Source of the DNA: Rhodamnia argentea
Taxonomy: Eukaryota > Streptophyta > Magnoliopsida > Myrtales > Myrtaceae
Direction of reading: 5' to 3'
NCBI RefSeq assembly: GCF_020921035.1
Contig: NC_063158.1
Coordinates: forward strand, 25,220,178 to 25,284,177
Length of the DNA stretch: 64,000 nt
Position 1 is the stretch's first letter. Each line of letters opens with the position of its first letter. Position numbers and translations under genes: made by a program. A model generated the notes under the pieces. The model was not told the origin of the DNA. It did no database searches and worked only from the letters and a program-made list of their open reading frames with translations. Of this stretch, positions 15,433-25,953 are shown piece by piece.

Positions 15433-16188
15433 CTAGCGGAATGCAATCAAGGGTTATTTAACACATTGTTGGAAAAATCATTGGTAATACAGAAAACAAC
15501 AATCCAAGTCAACAGTGAAACTGCAAATGAGCATGATTTCTTGCAGAAATATGTGCACTATGCCTGTGAAGCATACCCTTCACTCAAACATGATCATACA
15601 CAAAATTTACATTGATGCCGAGAATGACATTGGTCTCATGCTTCTCTGAAGTTTTCACCCACAGTATCATTAGAAAACAAGAAGATCACAACTAAAGCGG
15701 AATAAAGTGAATGCAGATAACGTCATCATGAACACAAAACCAAGCAGAAGTTTCTCTTCAACAAAAGACTTATGCATGGAGAAGATAATCAAACGGTGCG
15801 ATCAACTTATCAAAGTAGAAGCCTTTCTTGTCATCGAAAATGAACAACGAGATAATCAAATTACTCCTCAAGAAACAGCACAAGGAGGCTACAGCTAAAA
15901 CCCAAATTCCCACGCAAAAACCTCGTCCCGAGCAATCGAACCGTACCCAAAAAAACGCAAAAAGAGAAATAACATGAGCTGCATAACCAAAGCCTAAACA
16001 GCTCAATCACCCTAACACGCCGAGGAGACCAACAAAAAAAAAAATCAGCAGTTAACAAAAACGCCAAACTTAGAAAGCTCATCGAGAGCATCCGAAACTA
16101 CAAAAACAGCCGTTGTCGAGCCCACGATCATCCGTAAACATCAGAAGGAACTCAAGAGGATCGTCGACAGAGACGAAGCATCACTCAC
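15433..16188 (-). other. Probable intron in the 5' leader of the aspartic proteinase gene
   Basis: On the minus strand a strong donor (CTG|GTGAGTG at 16188) and an acceptor (CGCTAG at 15433) bracket this stretch. The acceptor lies six bases before the ATG. A leader intron is common in plant A1 proteinase genes. The leader exon would be about 16189-16300, in a GA-rich stretch. Inferred from splice motifs only. Confidence 0.6.
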
Positions 16189-16970
16189 CAGAATTGCGAA
16201 ACCGATCAGTGCGAGAGAGACAGAGAGAGGAGAAGGGTGACAGAAGAACGAAGAAAGGAGGGATTTTTAACGTGAGAGAGCGGGGGAGAGAGAAAGAGAA
16301 ACTACCTGTCACGATCTCAAAGCCCACCGGGCCCAGCTCAGGCACTTTTCTTAACTTTGATACCAGAATGTCGCCACGGAACGCTCTAAACGTACGTTCA
16401 AACTCCCGTTTTACTTTACAAAATCAAATCATTTGTCCAACCAATAGCAAATTCATATATTGTCTTTTGACATTTTTATCTTTCATCAAAAGAAAGTTTA
16501 AATAAATCAACCACATACAATTTGTTCTTGTGATCATTTATAATACTGGCAATCTTGATATATCGAGTTGACAATAAAATTATTTATCCATATATGACAA
16601 ACAATTTATGACGAAAAAATTATCTTTTATTATTTAAGGTTTGTTTTACATTGTGTGTGATATACAAAAACCATATTACAAATGAATGTAGTAAATCTTT
16701 AGCATAAAATACCACGTATCACCACAAAGCATGAGAGTTGAACCTCGCACCTATGATACTAATATCCCCACTCACCCATTCTTTTACTAACAGGATTGCA
16801 TGCCTATTGACATGATGAGATATGATAAGGTATAATTAAAATACTGTAAAGTAGATATAATATGACTTTCTTGCCATGACAAAAGTGAAAAGAGTAATAT
16901 GCACAATTCAAAAGGAAAAGATGTAGTTATGATTAAAGACAAAGTTCAAATGAGGGATAGGTTTTCTATT

Positions 16971-17465
16971 GGGATAAGTGTCACAAAAGTCTTAAACCTA
17001 TTGCATTGTTGCCAATTTAGTCCTAAATCTTTTTTTTTTTTCATGCTAATTAAATCCTAAACCTTTTGCATTGATGCCAATTAAATCCTAAACTTTTTAT
17101 TGGTGCCAATTGAGTTCTAAACCGTTTGGATTTGTGCCAATTTAGTCCTAAATTTTTTGCACTAGTAACAATTGAGTCAATTCGATCAATTTTGATCGGA
17201 AATCGCTAATGTGGACATTGATTGTCCTATGTGGCACAGCTGACACCGACGTGGACAATGTTAAATATTTTTTTAGATGCGAAAATTCTTAGGACTAAAT
17301 TGGCACAAATCCAAAAGGTATAAGACCCAATTGGCACCAAAAAAAGGTTTAGGACTGAGTTGACACAAATGTAAAATATTTAGGACTGAATTGGCACCCA
17401 AAAAAAGGTTTATGACTGAATTGGCACCAATACAATAGGTTTAGGACTTTTTGAACACTTTTCCC
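16971..17465. mobile_element. Mutator-like non-autonomous element (best copy of a local family)
   Basis: The ends are GGGATAAGTGTCACAAAAGT and, reverse-complemented, GGGAAAAGTGTTCAAAAAGT, and inverted similarity continues for about 150 bases as repeated 30-40 base units close to 'aatttagtcctaaacctttt'. The flanks gttttctatt (16961-16970) and gttttctgtt (17466-17475) match at 9 of 10 bases, a target duplication of Mutator size. The centre carries GACGTGG-type motifs and no gene. Related copies in the window lie near 17880-18182, 19062-19260, 19874-20244, 23690-24132, 25620-25953 and 46090-46395. Confidence 0.75.
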
Positions 17466-17879
17466 GTTTTCTGTTATATCAAAATCTTTTATCTTGTTCA
17501 TTAGCCGGGATTATTATTTGGCTAGAAAACTATCATGAGAAAAAAGAATATCGCCACATACTTTCCAACTTGAAATGAAAAGAGAAAAGGAAAAGTTTTA
17601 ATCACAATTCGTAAAAGTCACGCCAGGCCACCATATACCATTCAGATTTCACATGAATAAATTAATGTTATAATTTTTTTCACTTTTCAAATTGAAAAGG
17701 AAAAATCAACCCATGATAGAAGACCACTTCAATGAAACGCAATTCAAACTCACTATTCCACCTTAATTTAAAAAAAAAAAAACATTGTTGCGATATGTGT
17801 CGGAGTAGAAACTTTTGTTAGAAATGATGAGAGTTATGAGCACATTAATTGAAAAGTATGATATAACAAATGAGAACTT

Positions 17880-18182
17880 TATTAAATCCTCAAGATTTAA
17901 GATAATTTTTAGCCCAATTTTATTTTGATAAATGAAAAAAAAAATGAAAAAGGATAACTAAAAAAGGAAAAAAGAAAAATTAAGAAAATATTTTTAAAAA
18001 ATTGTCCACGTCGGCGCCCGTCGTGTCACGTAGGACAGCACAAGGCCACGCCGGTGATTTCAGATCAAAATTTACTGCTGGACACTATCAACAAATTTTC
18101 AAAAGGTTTAGGACTAGATCGGCGCAATTGAAATATTTAGGACGGAATTGACGTAAATGTAATAAGTTTATCAACAAAACCC
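17880..18182. repeat. Damaged copy of the Mutator-like family
   Basis: The right half matches the family (aggtttaggactagatcggc-type units, GTCCACGTCGGC-type centre); the left half is degraded and AT-rich. It abuts the duplicated segment starting near 18171. Confidence 0.5.
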
Positions 18183-18652
18183 TAATCTTTTGAATTTAAA
18201 AGATAACAGAGTAGTCGAAGCTTCAAAAGTGGCAATGCCATGCATCACCGTTTCCATTCCCATTGGATGTGCGCACGGATCACGTCGGCACGAAGGCCCT
18301 TTCTTTTGCATTACAATGCGCATGATCTTTTGGCGCTGCTTTATCCGAGGATGAAAAGCACTTGGCCACAATTCGATCTTAGCCGTCGATCGGGGGCGTT
18401 ACCTTCTCATCTTCTGATATCCGCCGCGCGATCAGGTAACTGGTGCGGCTTTAACCGTCCGATCCGGGATAGCTCTCCCCTGCCTGTTTTCGTGACTCTA
18501 AAAGGAGTCAAGAAGAAGCTCGTAGGCATGCAAAAGCATCTTGATACACCCATATTTCTGCAGGAATTTTGTGGAGCTTTATTTCATGAAAAGTGACTAC
18601 ACATAAATTTTCCACCTACCATATATACATACTGCTATTTGCTGATTACTAA

Positions 18653-18864
18653 GGGCACGCATGACAACACGTCTGCTCTAAAAATCAACTTCTTGAAAGA
18701 AATAATTTTTTTGTACTTTTTTAAATGGCTTCAAAACTACTTCTAGAGTTAAAAAAAAAATATTCTACAAGAAGAAAAATGAAGTTATGTAACCAAACGG
18801 ATTTCTGCTCCGTAAGTGTTTCTAGAGCAGAAATTCTATTCCAAAAGTGTTGTCATGCGCGCCC
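18653..18864. mobile_element. MITE with TAA target duplication (PIF/Harbinger type)
   Basis: The ends GGGCACGCATGACAACAC and (reverse complement) GGGCGCGCATGACAACAC match at 17 of 18 bases and are flanked on both sides by TAA (18650-18652, 18865-18867). It is 212 bp with no coding capacity. The matching place in the duplicated segment near 20605 lacks it. Confidence 0.85.
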
Positions 18865-18879
18865 TAACTATCTTTTCAT

Positions 18880-18910
18880 GGTGTTTCGACCAAAAAAAAA
18901 AAAAAAACAG
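18880..18910 (+). mobile_element. Ultra-short poly(A) insertion with 13-bp direct repeats
   Basis: Between two perfect copies of actatcttttcat (18867-18879 and 18911-18923) lies GGTGTTTCGACC, sixteen A and CAG. The duplicated segment at about 20613-20625 has only one version of the target, so this is an insertion. Confidence 0.7.
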
Positions 18911-19061
18911 ACTATCTTTTCATAGTGATATTTATGGGGTCAGAAAATTTATCTTGCAATGCCCTAAATTGAAAGGAAGGAGACTTGATTTTCATTTTGG
19001 TAAATCATCTAAAACTTAATATGTAGCCATTTTTTCCCCTAAAAATATCTAAGTTATTAAA

Positions 19062-19260
19062 GGGAAAAGTACCAAAAAAGCTCTGAACATATCGCACTTG
19101 TACTAATTCAGTCTTAAATATTTCAATTGTATCAATGAGTTCCTAAATTTTTTTGGCAACTTGTTAATGTAGTCCATCCAACCAATTTTGGCCGGAAATC
19201 GCCGATATGACGTTGGCTAGTCGACGTGGCATGACCACCGTATTATTCTTTTTCATTTTG
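19062..19260. repeat. Truncated left half of a Mutator-like family element
   Basis: Starts GGGAAAAGTACCAAAAAAGC, runs through the family's 'tcctaaa' units into a GACGTGGC centre, then passes into GC-rich sequence with GCCCTCGCC-type strings without a right end. Confidence 0.55.
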
Positions 19261-19873
19261 GCCGAGGAGGGTTGCCAACCTCACCCAGGCCGTGAAGGAC
19301 GAGCCCTCGCCGAAGGCTCGACCTCTAAGAAAAGATAAATGGCAAAAGGCGGCATAGTAACGTATCATTTGGCCTAGCAACAACATATATAAGCGTATAG
19401 ATCTCCATTCAATTGGCCTCCTAATATAAAGTGAAACTATAATGATATTATAGAGCAAAACTGGTTATTTTTTATTGTGACATATGACGCGCATGTCTTC
19501 TATGGTGGTCTCAAATCCATATCATGTCATTAGCGAATCTCTCGCCAGCTTTGCAGGTTCGGCATTAGCGCTATATCGTCTGGAAAGATTTCTTGTGTTA
19601 TGACATGTCGACAGGTCTAGGATAAGCACGTCAAACTTAGATCTTGTTTTATCGGTGATGGATAGAGTAGACACGCCTTAAATTATTAGACATTCTGTGA
19701 ACCGATACGTGATTAATTGCAGCATTGCCCAAAGGAAGTAATCGTGACACCCATCCTCAATCCATCCTCTTCTAAAAGCCCTTTTGTCTGATTTGGAAGT
19801 CAAAAGTTTTGTTGTAGTGTATTGGAAGCGGAAACGTAACGGTTAATAAACACTTCGGGACACTTGTTAATAA
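19261..19873. other. Intergenic region with no recognised gene
   Basis: GC-rich remnant of an element interior at the left, then ordinary intergenic sequence. Nothing else was recognised. Confidence 0.4.
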
Positions 19874-20244
19874 GGGTGAAATTATCAAAAAAGTCCTAAA
19901 GCTACTGTAATTATGCCAAGCCTTTTGCAATTATGCCAATTCATCTCATTAGGCCGGCCATCATAACGTGAAATTTTTTTAATAATATTTTAATACCTTT
20001 AAAATTCAAATTATTTTTATTTGGCCCCCTATAGGCCCTAACCTCAAAAAAAATAAAAAAAAAGATAGAAAAATTACTAAAAAGGTATTAAATATTATTA
20101 CAAAGTTGCCACGTTAGAGCTTGCCATTTAAATGGGCTGGATTGGCACAATTGTAAAAAATTCAGGACTCAATTGAAAAAAAAAAAACTAAGACTAAATT
20201 ATCACAATTATAATAGATTTATGACTTTTTTAGTAGTTTTTCCC
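19874..20244. mobile_element. Mutator-like non-autonomous element
   Basis: The ends are GGGTGAAATTATCAAAAAAG and, reverse-complemented, GGGAAAAACTACTAAAAAAG. The flanks gttaataa (19866-19873) and gttaatat (20245-20252) match at 7 of 8 bases. Same family as 16971-17465. Confidence 0.7.
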
Positions 20245-20270
20245 GTTAATATGGCCCAAAATCTTTTGAA

Positions 20271-20309
20271 TTTTTTTTTTTTTTTTTTGGGCTGGAGAGC
20301 CAAATATGT
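20271..20309 (-). mobile_element. Ultra-short poly(T) insertion with 10-bp direct repeats
   Basis: T18 followed by GGGCTGGAGAGCCAAATATGT lies between two perfect copies of atcttttgaa (20261-20270, 20310-20319). The other duplicated copy, near 18184, shows the unoccupied target atcttttgaatttaaaag. Confidence 0.75.
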
Positions 20310-20638
20310 ATCTTTTGAAGTTAAAAGATACATATTTGCAAAAGCTTTTTGTTCTTTGCATGGCAATGCGCATGGTGAAGGATGGGGAGTGCTTTGCTTT
20401 TGGCTCTCCCCCTTGAGTGCTAGTCCTACTAAAGACCAAACCCCTCTTTCGCTCCGTTATTCCATGACGAAATGGACTTGGTTTGATCTTGGCCGTTGAT
20501 CGGAGGCGTCACCTTCATCTTCTGATATTGGCCGCGCGATCCGGTGATGGGCACGGCTTTAACCGTCGGATCCGGGATAGCTCTCTCCCCTGCCTATTTA
20601 CTAATTACCATTTTTTCATGCTGCTATTTATGGGGTCA

Positions 20639-20886
20639 TTTTTTTTTTTTTTGTTTCGTGTGCTCAATGCTAAAGACGATTCGGTAATCGATCGTTGATT
20701 TTGGCATGAAGAAATCACATATCCGATCTTTGAGCATGTGATCTCTAATCTTATGTTGATGATTATTTGGAACTTGTTTTGTTCTGAACTTGTCCGTGGT
20801 TTGTTTTGGTTTGCAGTTAGGGCTCGTCATTTCTCTTTTGTATTTATGTGGAAACAAATTAAACATTACTCTGACAAAAAAAAAAA
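20639..20886 (+). mobile_element. Possible retroposed transcript fragment
   Basis: Relative to copy 1 of the duplication this block is extra. It starts with a T run, has a 3'-untranslated-like composition and ends in twelve A before the shared aaattgaaagga. It could be a retrocopied mRNA end or a LINE tail. No clear target duplication was found. Confidence 0.4.
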
Positions 20887-20950
20887 ATTCTAAATTGAAA
20901 GGATGGAGATTTGATTTTCATTTTGATTGATTTCCACTGTCACGTGCCTA

Positions 20951-22230
20951 CGTAAAAGTGTTGTTTTTAACTTAGAAGTGGTAAATAACTTATTCAATAA
21001 ATATGTCATAACCGTGTTTATCACACGATTTATCAACATATCTTAAATTAGAACTTGGTCCGACACAACACGACGATATGACATGGAAAATACAAATCGA
21101 ATGCCCAACCCCTAATCTCAAGATACGTGTCTTATGTGTTTCTTATTCATCTAATCTAAAGCTTAGGTCGTACGTTAGGATAATTACGGCGACATCAATT
21201 AACAAAATCATGCGATTTATGTCCGGAGAATCTGTCCTTTTGTTTGGGTGAAGGAATCCAAGTCCCCTTCGCGACCTCCAGTGCTGGAAAACGACGCAAA
21301 AACTCCTGTCGTATTTGGTTGGCTCTTGCAACTTGCGACGGAGGGCTCCCGTGTCAGCAAAGCACGCAAAGGCGTGCACTTCATTCCTCTCCGAACCGCG
21401 ACACTTTGGTCACCTCGCCACGCGACGCTCCCTCCTGTCGCATCGACATGGGACCCGCAACCTATCAACGTCGTTTTGCTCGCGACATGTAATACGTCAG
21501 GTCCAAAACCGTGTCGTTTTGCGACGAATCCTCGGCGACAAAAGACGCGCGCGATTCACGTTTTAAGTCCTGATCCTCCGTATCCTATGCCTTTTCAGGG
21601 TGTTGTTCCTCTTGTTTCCTTTTTGTATTTGCTGTGCTTGCGTGATTAGGAACGTAATCTCTAATTGGTTTAGTGAAAAGCTTGGGGTTACTCGCAATTA
21701 GTTTATGAGGATTAACATGAGTGTGGGTTTCCTAATTAGGAAATAAACTAGAAAGAAAATGGATAGAAACACCCAAATGACTTGGCCCGTAGCAATACCT
21801 TAACCAACTCCGGATCTACTAGAAGCCAGCCCAGATTTGTTGTCGGGAAGGGTCCTCTATATCGCGGCAATCTCTTGCCAGTGGCCACCGCTATAAGGGA
21901 ATTATTGAGTCCATAGAGCTCTCAAGATGGCATAGTGAAAGTGTTCTATAATGAATCTCGGAAATAAGATCGTGCTTCTACAAATGCGGATTAGTCTTCA
22001 GTCTCAATTAACTTGGCTAATCTCTCAAAGTTGAAATATAGGGTCTTAAAAGGGTTTGATATGTGATATATTATTCATACATAAACATGTATGAAGAATG
22101 AAAATAAGGATTTTCCATAAAGGTTAATGTTCGGATTGTTCTTGCTATTGTTGTGTGAAAAGCCTTTCGGTCTCCCATTTCGAACCTTTTCCAATCGTTG
22201 CACGCAAAAAAGAAGAAACACCTAGATTAG
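20951..22230. other. Intergenic region, partly GC-rich, no recognised gene
   Basis: 21230-21560 is GC-rich with many GCGAC/GTCGC strings and overlapping short frames in several phases on both strands, the look of an element interior rather than a gene. The rest is AT-rich. Confidence 0.4.
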
Positions 22231-22470
22231 ATAGTGCGTTTGTTTCACGGATATTGAATGATCTAGAAAATATTTTCGTAAAAACGATCGCTTATATCAC
22301 TTACAAATGGAGAATATATTAATTCTAGAAAAATGGTTAGACATAAATTATAATCGATATTGAAAATATTTTTTACTGACTAATTATGTCAAGCAAAACA
22401 AGCCATAATTTTGTAGAAATTCTTTTAAGTTATTTGTTTTCCACAAAAACAAACGGAGCTCAATATTCAT
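22231..22470. repeat. MITE-like foldback element, empty relative of 50150-50555
   Basis: The left end GCGTTTGTTTCACGG pairs with the reverse complement of the right end, CCGTTTGTTTTTGTGG. The interior (atcgcttat...agacataa...ttgactaattat-type) matches the element at 50150-50555, but without the SINE found there. Confidence 0.55.
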
Positions 22471-22599
22471 TTATTGAATTATCCTTAGTTTGAGCCCATT
22501 AATTAGTGGGCCGCAACCCAATATTATGGCCCAATCAAAGAAGAAGATGTGCAAACCCGCTAAAGTTTTCTCTTCTTTTGGATTAACCCATTAAATAGG

Positions 22600-23110
22600 A
22601 TACAAAACTCGTTTGGAACCCAACGAACTCCGGGGAATAGACAGACACCCATCTTGTGTCCCGTAACCAGAAGCAAACCAGGGTTTTCAGACATCAAATA
22701 CAAGACTTGGCATCTGAAAATAGAGACGGGCTCAAGCTTATTGTCATTTATGCTTATGGTTATTAAGAACTTGCATTACAAGTTCGTCATCATCAAGGTT
22801 GTGCTTTGATTGGAGGGTCGGAGAATGCCCCAGGGACTGCCCGAGGGGCTCACCGTGCTCGCTTTTTGAGTTTTCAGATAATCGGTTCGTGGTGGTTCGA
22901 GAGGTAGTCTCTGACCAGAGCGCCACCAACCTTAAAAACCATGAAACGGGATTATAAACCACTCAGCTTATCCTCGCAGCCAGTTCATAAAGCGTCCGTT
23001 TCGATAGGAACAACCCCGTTTATGAAAGTCGGGTTGGTGTCCACTTCGGAAGCACCCAACTACTTTCCATCGTCTTTCTCTGTTATTTCGCCAATGAAAA
23101 AAGCATCATC
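22600..23110 (-). pseudogene. Possible leftover 3' exon of an unrecognised gene
   Basis: On the minus strand a frame from about 22930 to the stop at 22744 encodes a hydrophilic tail ending DDDELVMQVLNNHKHK, after acceptor-like 'tttttaag'. A short open piece with FIGEITEKDDGK lies upstream near 23060-23095. The composition looks coding, but the pieces do not join in one frame and I do not recognise the protein. Confidence 0.25.
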
Positions 23111-23378
23111 AGAACATGGTAAGTCCCATCCTAAGTTGAACATGGGAAGTCTTGTCGTGACAATTTCCTCTCTCTACAATCAACGTGGTCCGTCGCCAGA
23201 AATGCACATCACAATTAGTAACCCCCAATGCATAAAATCAAGTATTGATTGCACAATCGATCTCTCCCAAGAAGCCTTTTAGACGGCACTTGGGAATCCA
23301 AAAGAGACACAAAGCCAAGGACCAAAACACATGTCAATGGACCATAACAACGAGGCACAAATTAGGTCAAGAAAACTC

Positions 23379-25395
23379 TCAACATGCTTTGCCTAGTGTG
23401 CACGGGAGAGGGCCAGCATCGGAAGTCAGCGCGGGAACTTTTGAACCATCGGCCACCGCGAAGGACTGAGCTCCGGAGTAAAGCGGGGCACAAGACCCGT
23501 AGCCGGATTGCACGAAGTACGCGCCGTTCTCGAACACGTCTCTCGACGACCTCCATTTCCAACTCTTCCAATTGCCGCTCGTGGTCTCTCTCTTGGTCAC
23601 CTGTGTCATCATATGTCGAATCCCATGAAATTAGTATAGTTCCAATCGTCTTGTACAATCAATGTTAAGAAGGAGACGCTCAATTTTAGGAAATATTACC
23701 GAAAAAGTTTTAAATCTATTCTAATTGCGTCAATTTAGCATTGAAATTTTTTTTACCAATTGAATCCTAAACATTTTACATTTGTATCAATTCAGTCTAT
23801 CCGGTCAACTTTGGCAGGCCGGCGCTAATGTGGGAATTTATAACAAATTTCCAAAAATTATTATATGTATTTAATTTTTTTTCTTCTCCTTCTTCCTCTA
23901 GCATTGGCGATGGGAAAAAAAGAGAGAAAGAAAAGAAAAAAAAATAAACAAAAAAATGAGAATTTTAAAAAATTAAAAATTATCACGTTAGCATTGGCCG
24001 GCCAAAATTGGCCGGATAGACCGAATTGTTACAAATGAAAAATGTTTAGGACTTAATTGGATAAAATAAAGTTCAAGACTGAATTGGCATAATTGCAACA
24101 GATTTAAAACTTTTTTGGTAATTTTTTTTTTATCAATTTTTGCAAACAAACAAATGCGAAATTTGAATGAAATTTTTTCCTGATCAAAACTGGAAATTGA
24201 TGAATGAGATGTCATCCTAGACCCACCTGCTTGGAAACAGGATTCTTGGAGGCCAGGAAATAGTTGCCCTCGCTGAAAATGGTGGGATTGGCGCTGCCAC
24301 CGATAGCATACATCCGCCACTCATCGTACTGGTTGTTGGCTACATGGGCATACCCAAATCTAACCCTGCAACATCAAATGTTTTTCATAATCATGTCATA
24401 AATCTGTCTTGTTCATAATGTATATGTCTGTATGCAATTCTATCTATATCTACAAATCTATCTTTATAAATTATATGAAAGTTGCCTCCTACCTTGGCAT
24501 CCTCTCGATTAGACCCGGACCGAAGCGGTTAAAGACAACCGTCACCCTCATAACCTTATCGGCCGTGTACTTGTCATTGTGTCCGAACAACATCACCTGC
24601 GGTTATTATGTATATGATTGCAAATTTAGCGAGGGCTGATCATGTTAGTTGCATGAAGATTGGGAAGTTTCATGCCTACTGTACTGGAATTGATGCCTAT
24701 ACCTTATCGTGATGCTGGAAATAGTTGTTCGAGACAGTGACCGCTGTGGAAGCATGGGTCACGTCGACGAGGCCGTCGGTGCAACTTGCTAGTAAGCAGT
24801 GATCAACCCAGATGTGCGAAGATGCGAAGATAGTGACGGCATCGCCGTCAGAGCCTTGCCGGTGGCCGACGTGCGCCAGCGAGTCCCTCACGAGGCCCGG
24901 TTTCCCGGGCTTGCAATCGTGGATGCTGATCCCATGTATGATCACATGGCTCACGTACTGCACCGTGATGCACGGCCCGTTCGCTATCTCCACTTTTGCC
25001 CCCCTACCATCAATGGTTTTGTAGCTGTTCACCATCAGCTCGTTCTTGAGAGCGATCCTCATGTCCTTGGCAAAGGTGATCCAAAGCGGCTTATCTTGGA
25101 TCGCGCCGCACCGGAGCGTCCCCGGCTTTGGATTCACGGGGTCGTCCAGCGGGCTGGTGACCACGTAGATGGACCCATACTTCCCCCCGATCGCGTAGCT
25201 ACCGTACCCGACGGCGCAATCGGCAAGGGCCCGCCTGTCTGCTGCCCAATTAGTGTTCGACCGCCAGCACGAGTCGATGACGTTCATCGACTTCTTGCCA
25301 GGGTAATGCGGAGTGCTTGAGTAGTAGGCTTGTATAGTCGGAAGGGGGAGTGTTAGGAGGCATGAGAGGACTAAGAATGAAGATAGGTAGGCCAT
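23379..25395 (-). CDS. Secreted pectate lyase (PL1 family)
   Basis: Four coding exons in phase on the minus strand, 24703-25395, 24493-24596, 24227-24365 and 23379-23600, give 385 residues. A signal peptide ends near residue 23 (IQA). Family landmarks are CWR (43-45), the glycine-rich [12 protein letters not shown] (63-74), DGRG (129-132), the calcium-site segments GSDGDAV (181-187) and TDGLVDV (206-212), and RMPRVRFG (263-270) holding the catalytic arginine. Two cysteines sit near the C-terminus. The enzyme cleaves de-esterified homogalacturonan in the cell wall by calcium-dependent beta-elimination. It acts outside the cell. Intron 3 holds a 443-bp Mutator-like element, and another copy of that family lies about 225 bp upstream of the ATG. 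Confidence 0.95.
23690..24132. mobile_element. Mutator-like element inside intron 3 of the pectate lyase gene
   Basis: Ends related to GGAAATATTACCGAAAAAGT pair across the element, and the centre has GGCCGGCC-rich units around an AT-rich core. Flanks tcaatttt (23681-23688 and 24133-24140) are identical, an 8-bp target duplication. The splice sites of the intron are untouched. Confidence 0.75.
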
Positions 25396-25450
25396 TAGGA
25401 TTTTGATGTGATGGAACGAAACCTGAAAATAACCAAGAGAAATGGGAGTT

Positions 25451-25460
25451 CTTATATGCC
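25451..25460 (-). promoter_or_regulatory. TATA box of the pectate lyase gene
   Basis: The minus strand reads GGCATATAAG about 57 bases before the ATG at 25395, leaving a short leader of about 30 bases. Confidence 0.5.
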
Positions 25461-25619
25461 ATAGGAGATTAGAAATCTAGGTGGTTCACACGTTGGAGAG
25501 GCTGAGGTTTTTCTTGGGGGGAAGTTGACTGGGGAGAAAGTTTTGGATTTTGGGATCTTGACATGAACGTGGGTGCACGAGCTATGAGATTCTTGACTTG
25601 CAAAATTGAAGAATTCACC

Positions 25620-25953
25620 GGATGATTATCTAAAAAGTCACAAACCTATCATACGGCGGCCTATTCAATGCTAAACCTTTTAATTGTGTCATTATAGTCC
25701 TAAATCTTTTGACCATTTACCAATTTAGTCATGAACTTTTTAACTGTGCCAATTTAGTACAATTTACCGATTTAGTCATGAACCTTTTGATAATTTATGA
25801 ACGTAGTCATTTCTGCCAATATATGCTTGGGACTAAATTAGCAAAAAATTTCAAAAAAGTTTAGAACTAAACTGACAAAACTTTAAAAAATTTGGAACTA
25901 AATTGACACAATTGAAAATGTTCAGAAGTTTAGGACTGTTTGGACAATTTTCC
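25620..25953. repeat. Mutator-like family element upstream of the pectate lyase gene
   Basis: Left end GGATGATTATCTAAAAAGTC and right end, reverse-complemented, GGAAAATTGTCCAAACAGTC pair; interior units of the 'tttagtcatgaacctttt' kind repeat. A shared 'tcacc' at both borders may be what is left of the target duplication. Confidence 0.6.

Larger units (their letters stand above)
18171..19010. repeat. Duplicated segment, copy 1
   Basis: Blocks match 20255-20950 in the same order: aatcttttgaa...aaaagata, CAATGCGCATG, TTGATCTTxGCCGT, GGCTTTAACCGTC, GATCCGGGATAGCTCTC, ATTTATGGGGTCA and AAATTGAAAGGA. This copy additionally carries a TAA-flanked MITE and a very short poly(A) insertion that the other copy lacks. 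No open frame is shared, so the pair is probably non-coding or promoter-derived. Confidence 0.7.
20255..20950. repeat. Duplicated segment, copy 2
   Basis: Counterpart of 18171-19010 (see there). It carries its own insertions: a T18-plus-tail insertion at 20271-20309 and a 250-bp poly(T)/poly(A)-bounded block at 20639-20886. Confidence 0.7.

Noticed and set aside
21230-21660. GC-rich block with frames of 80-130 codons in several phases
   Set aside because: Competing frames on both strands with no motif; composition-driven and repeat-like.
24799-25320. A 173-codon plus-strand frame
   Set aside because: It is antisense to exon 1 of the pectate lyase, whose own frame has all family motifs.
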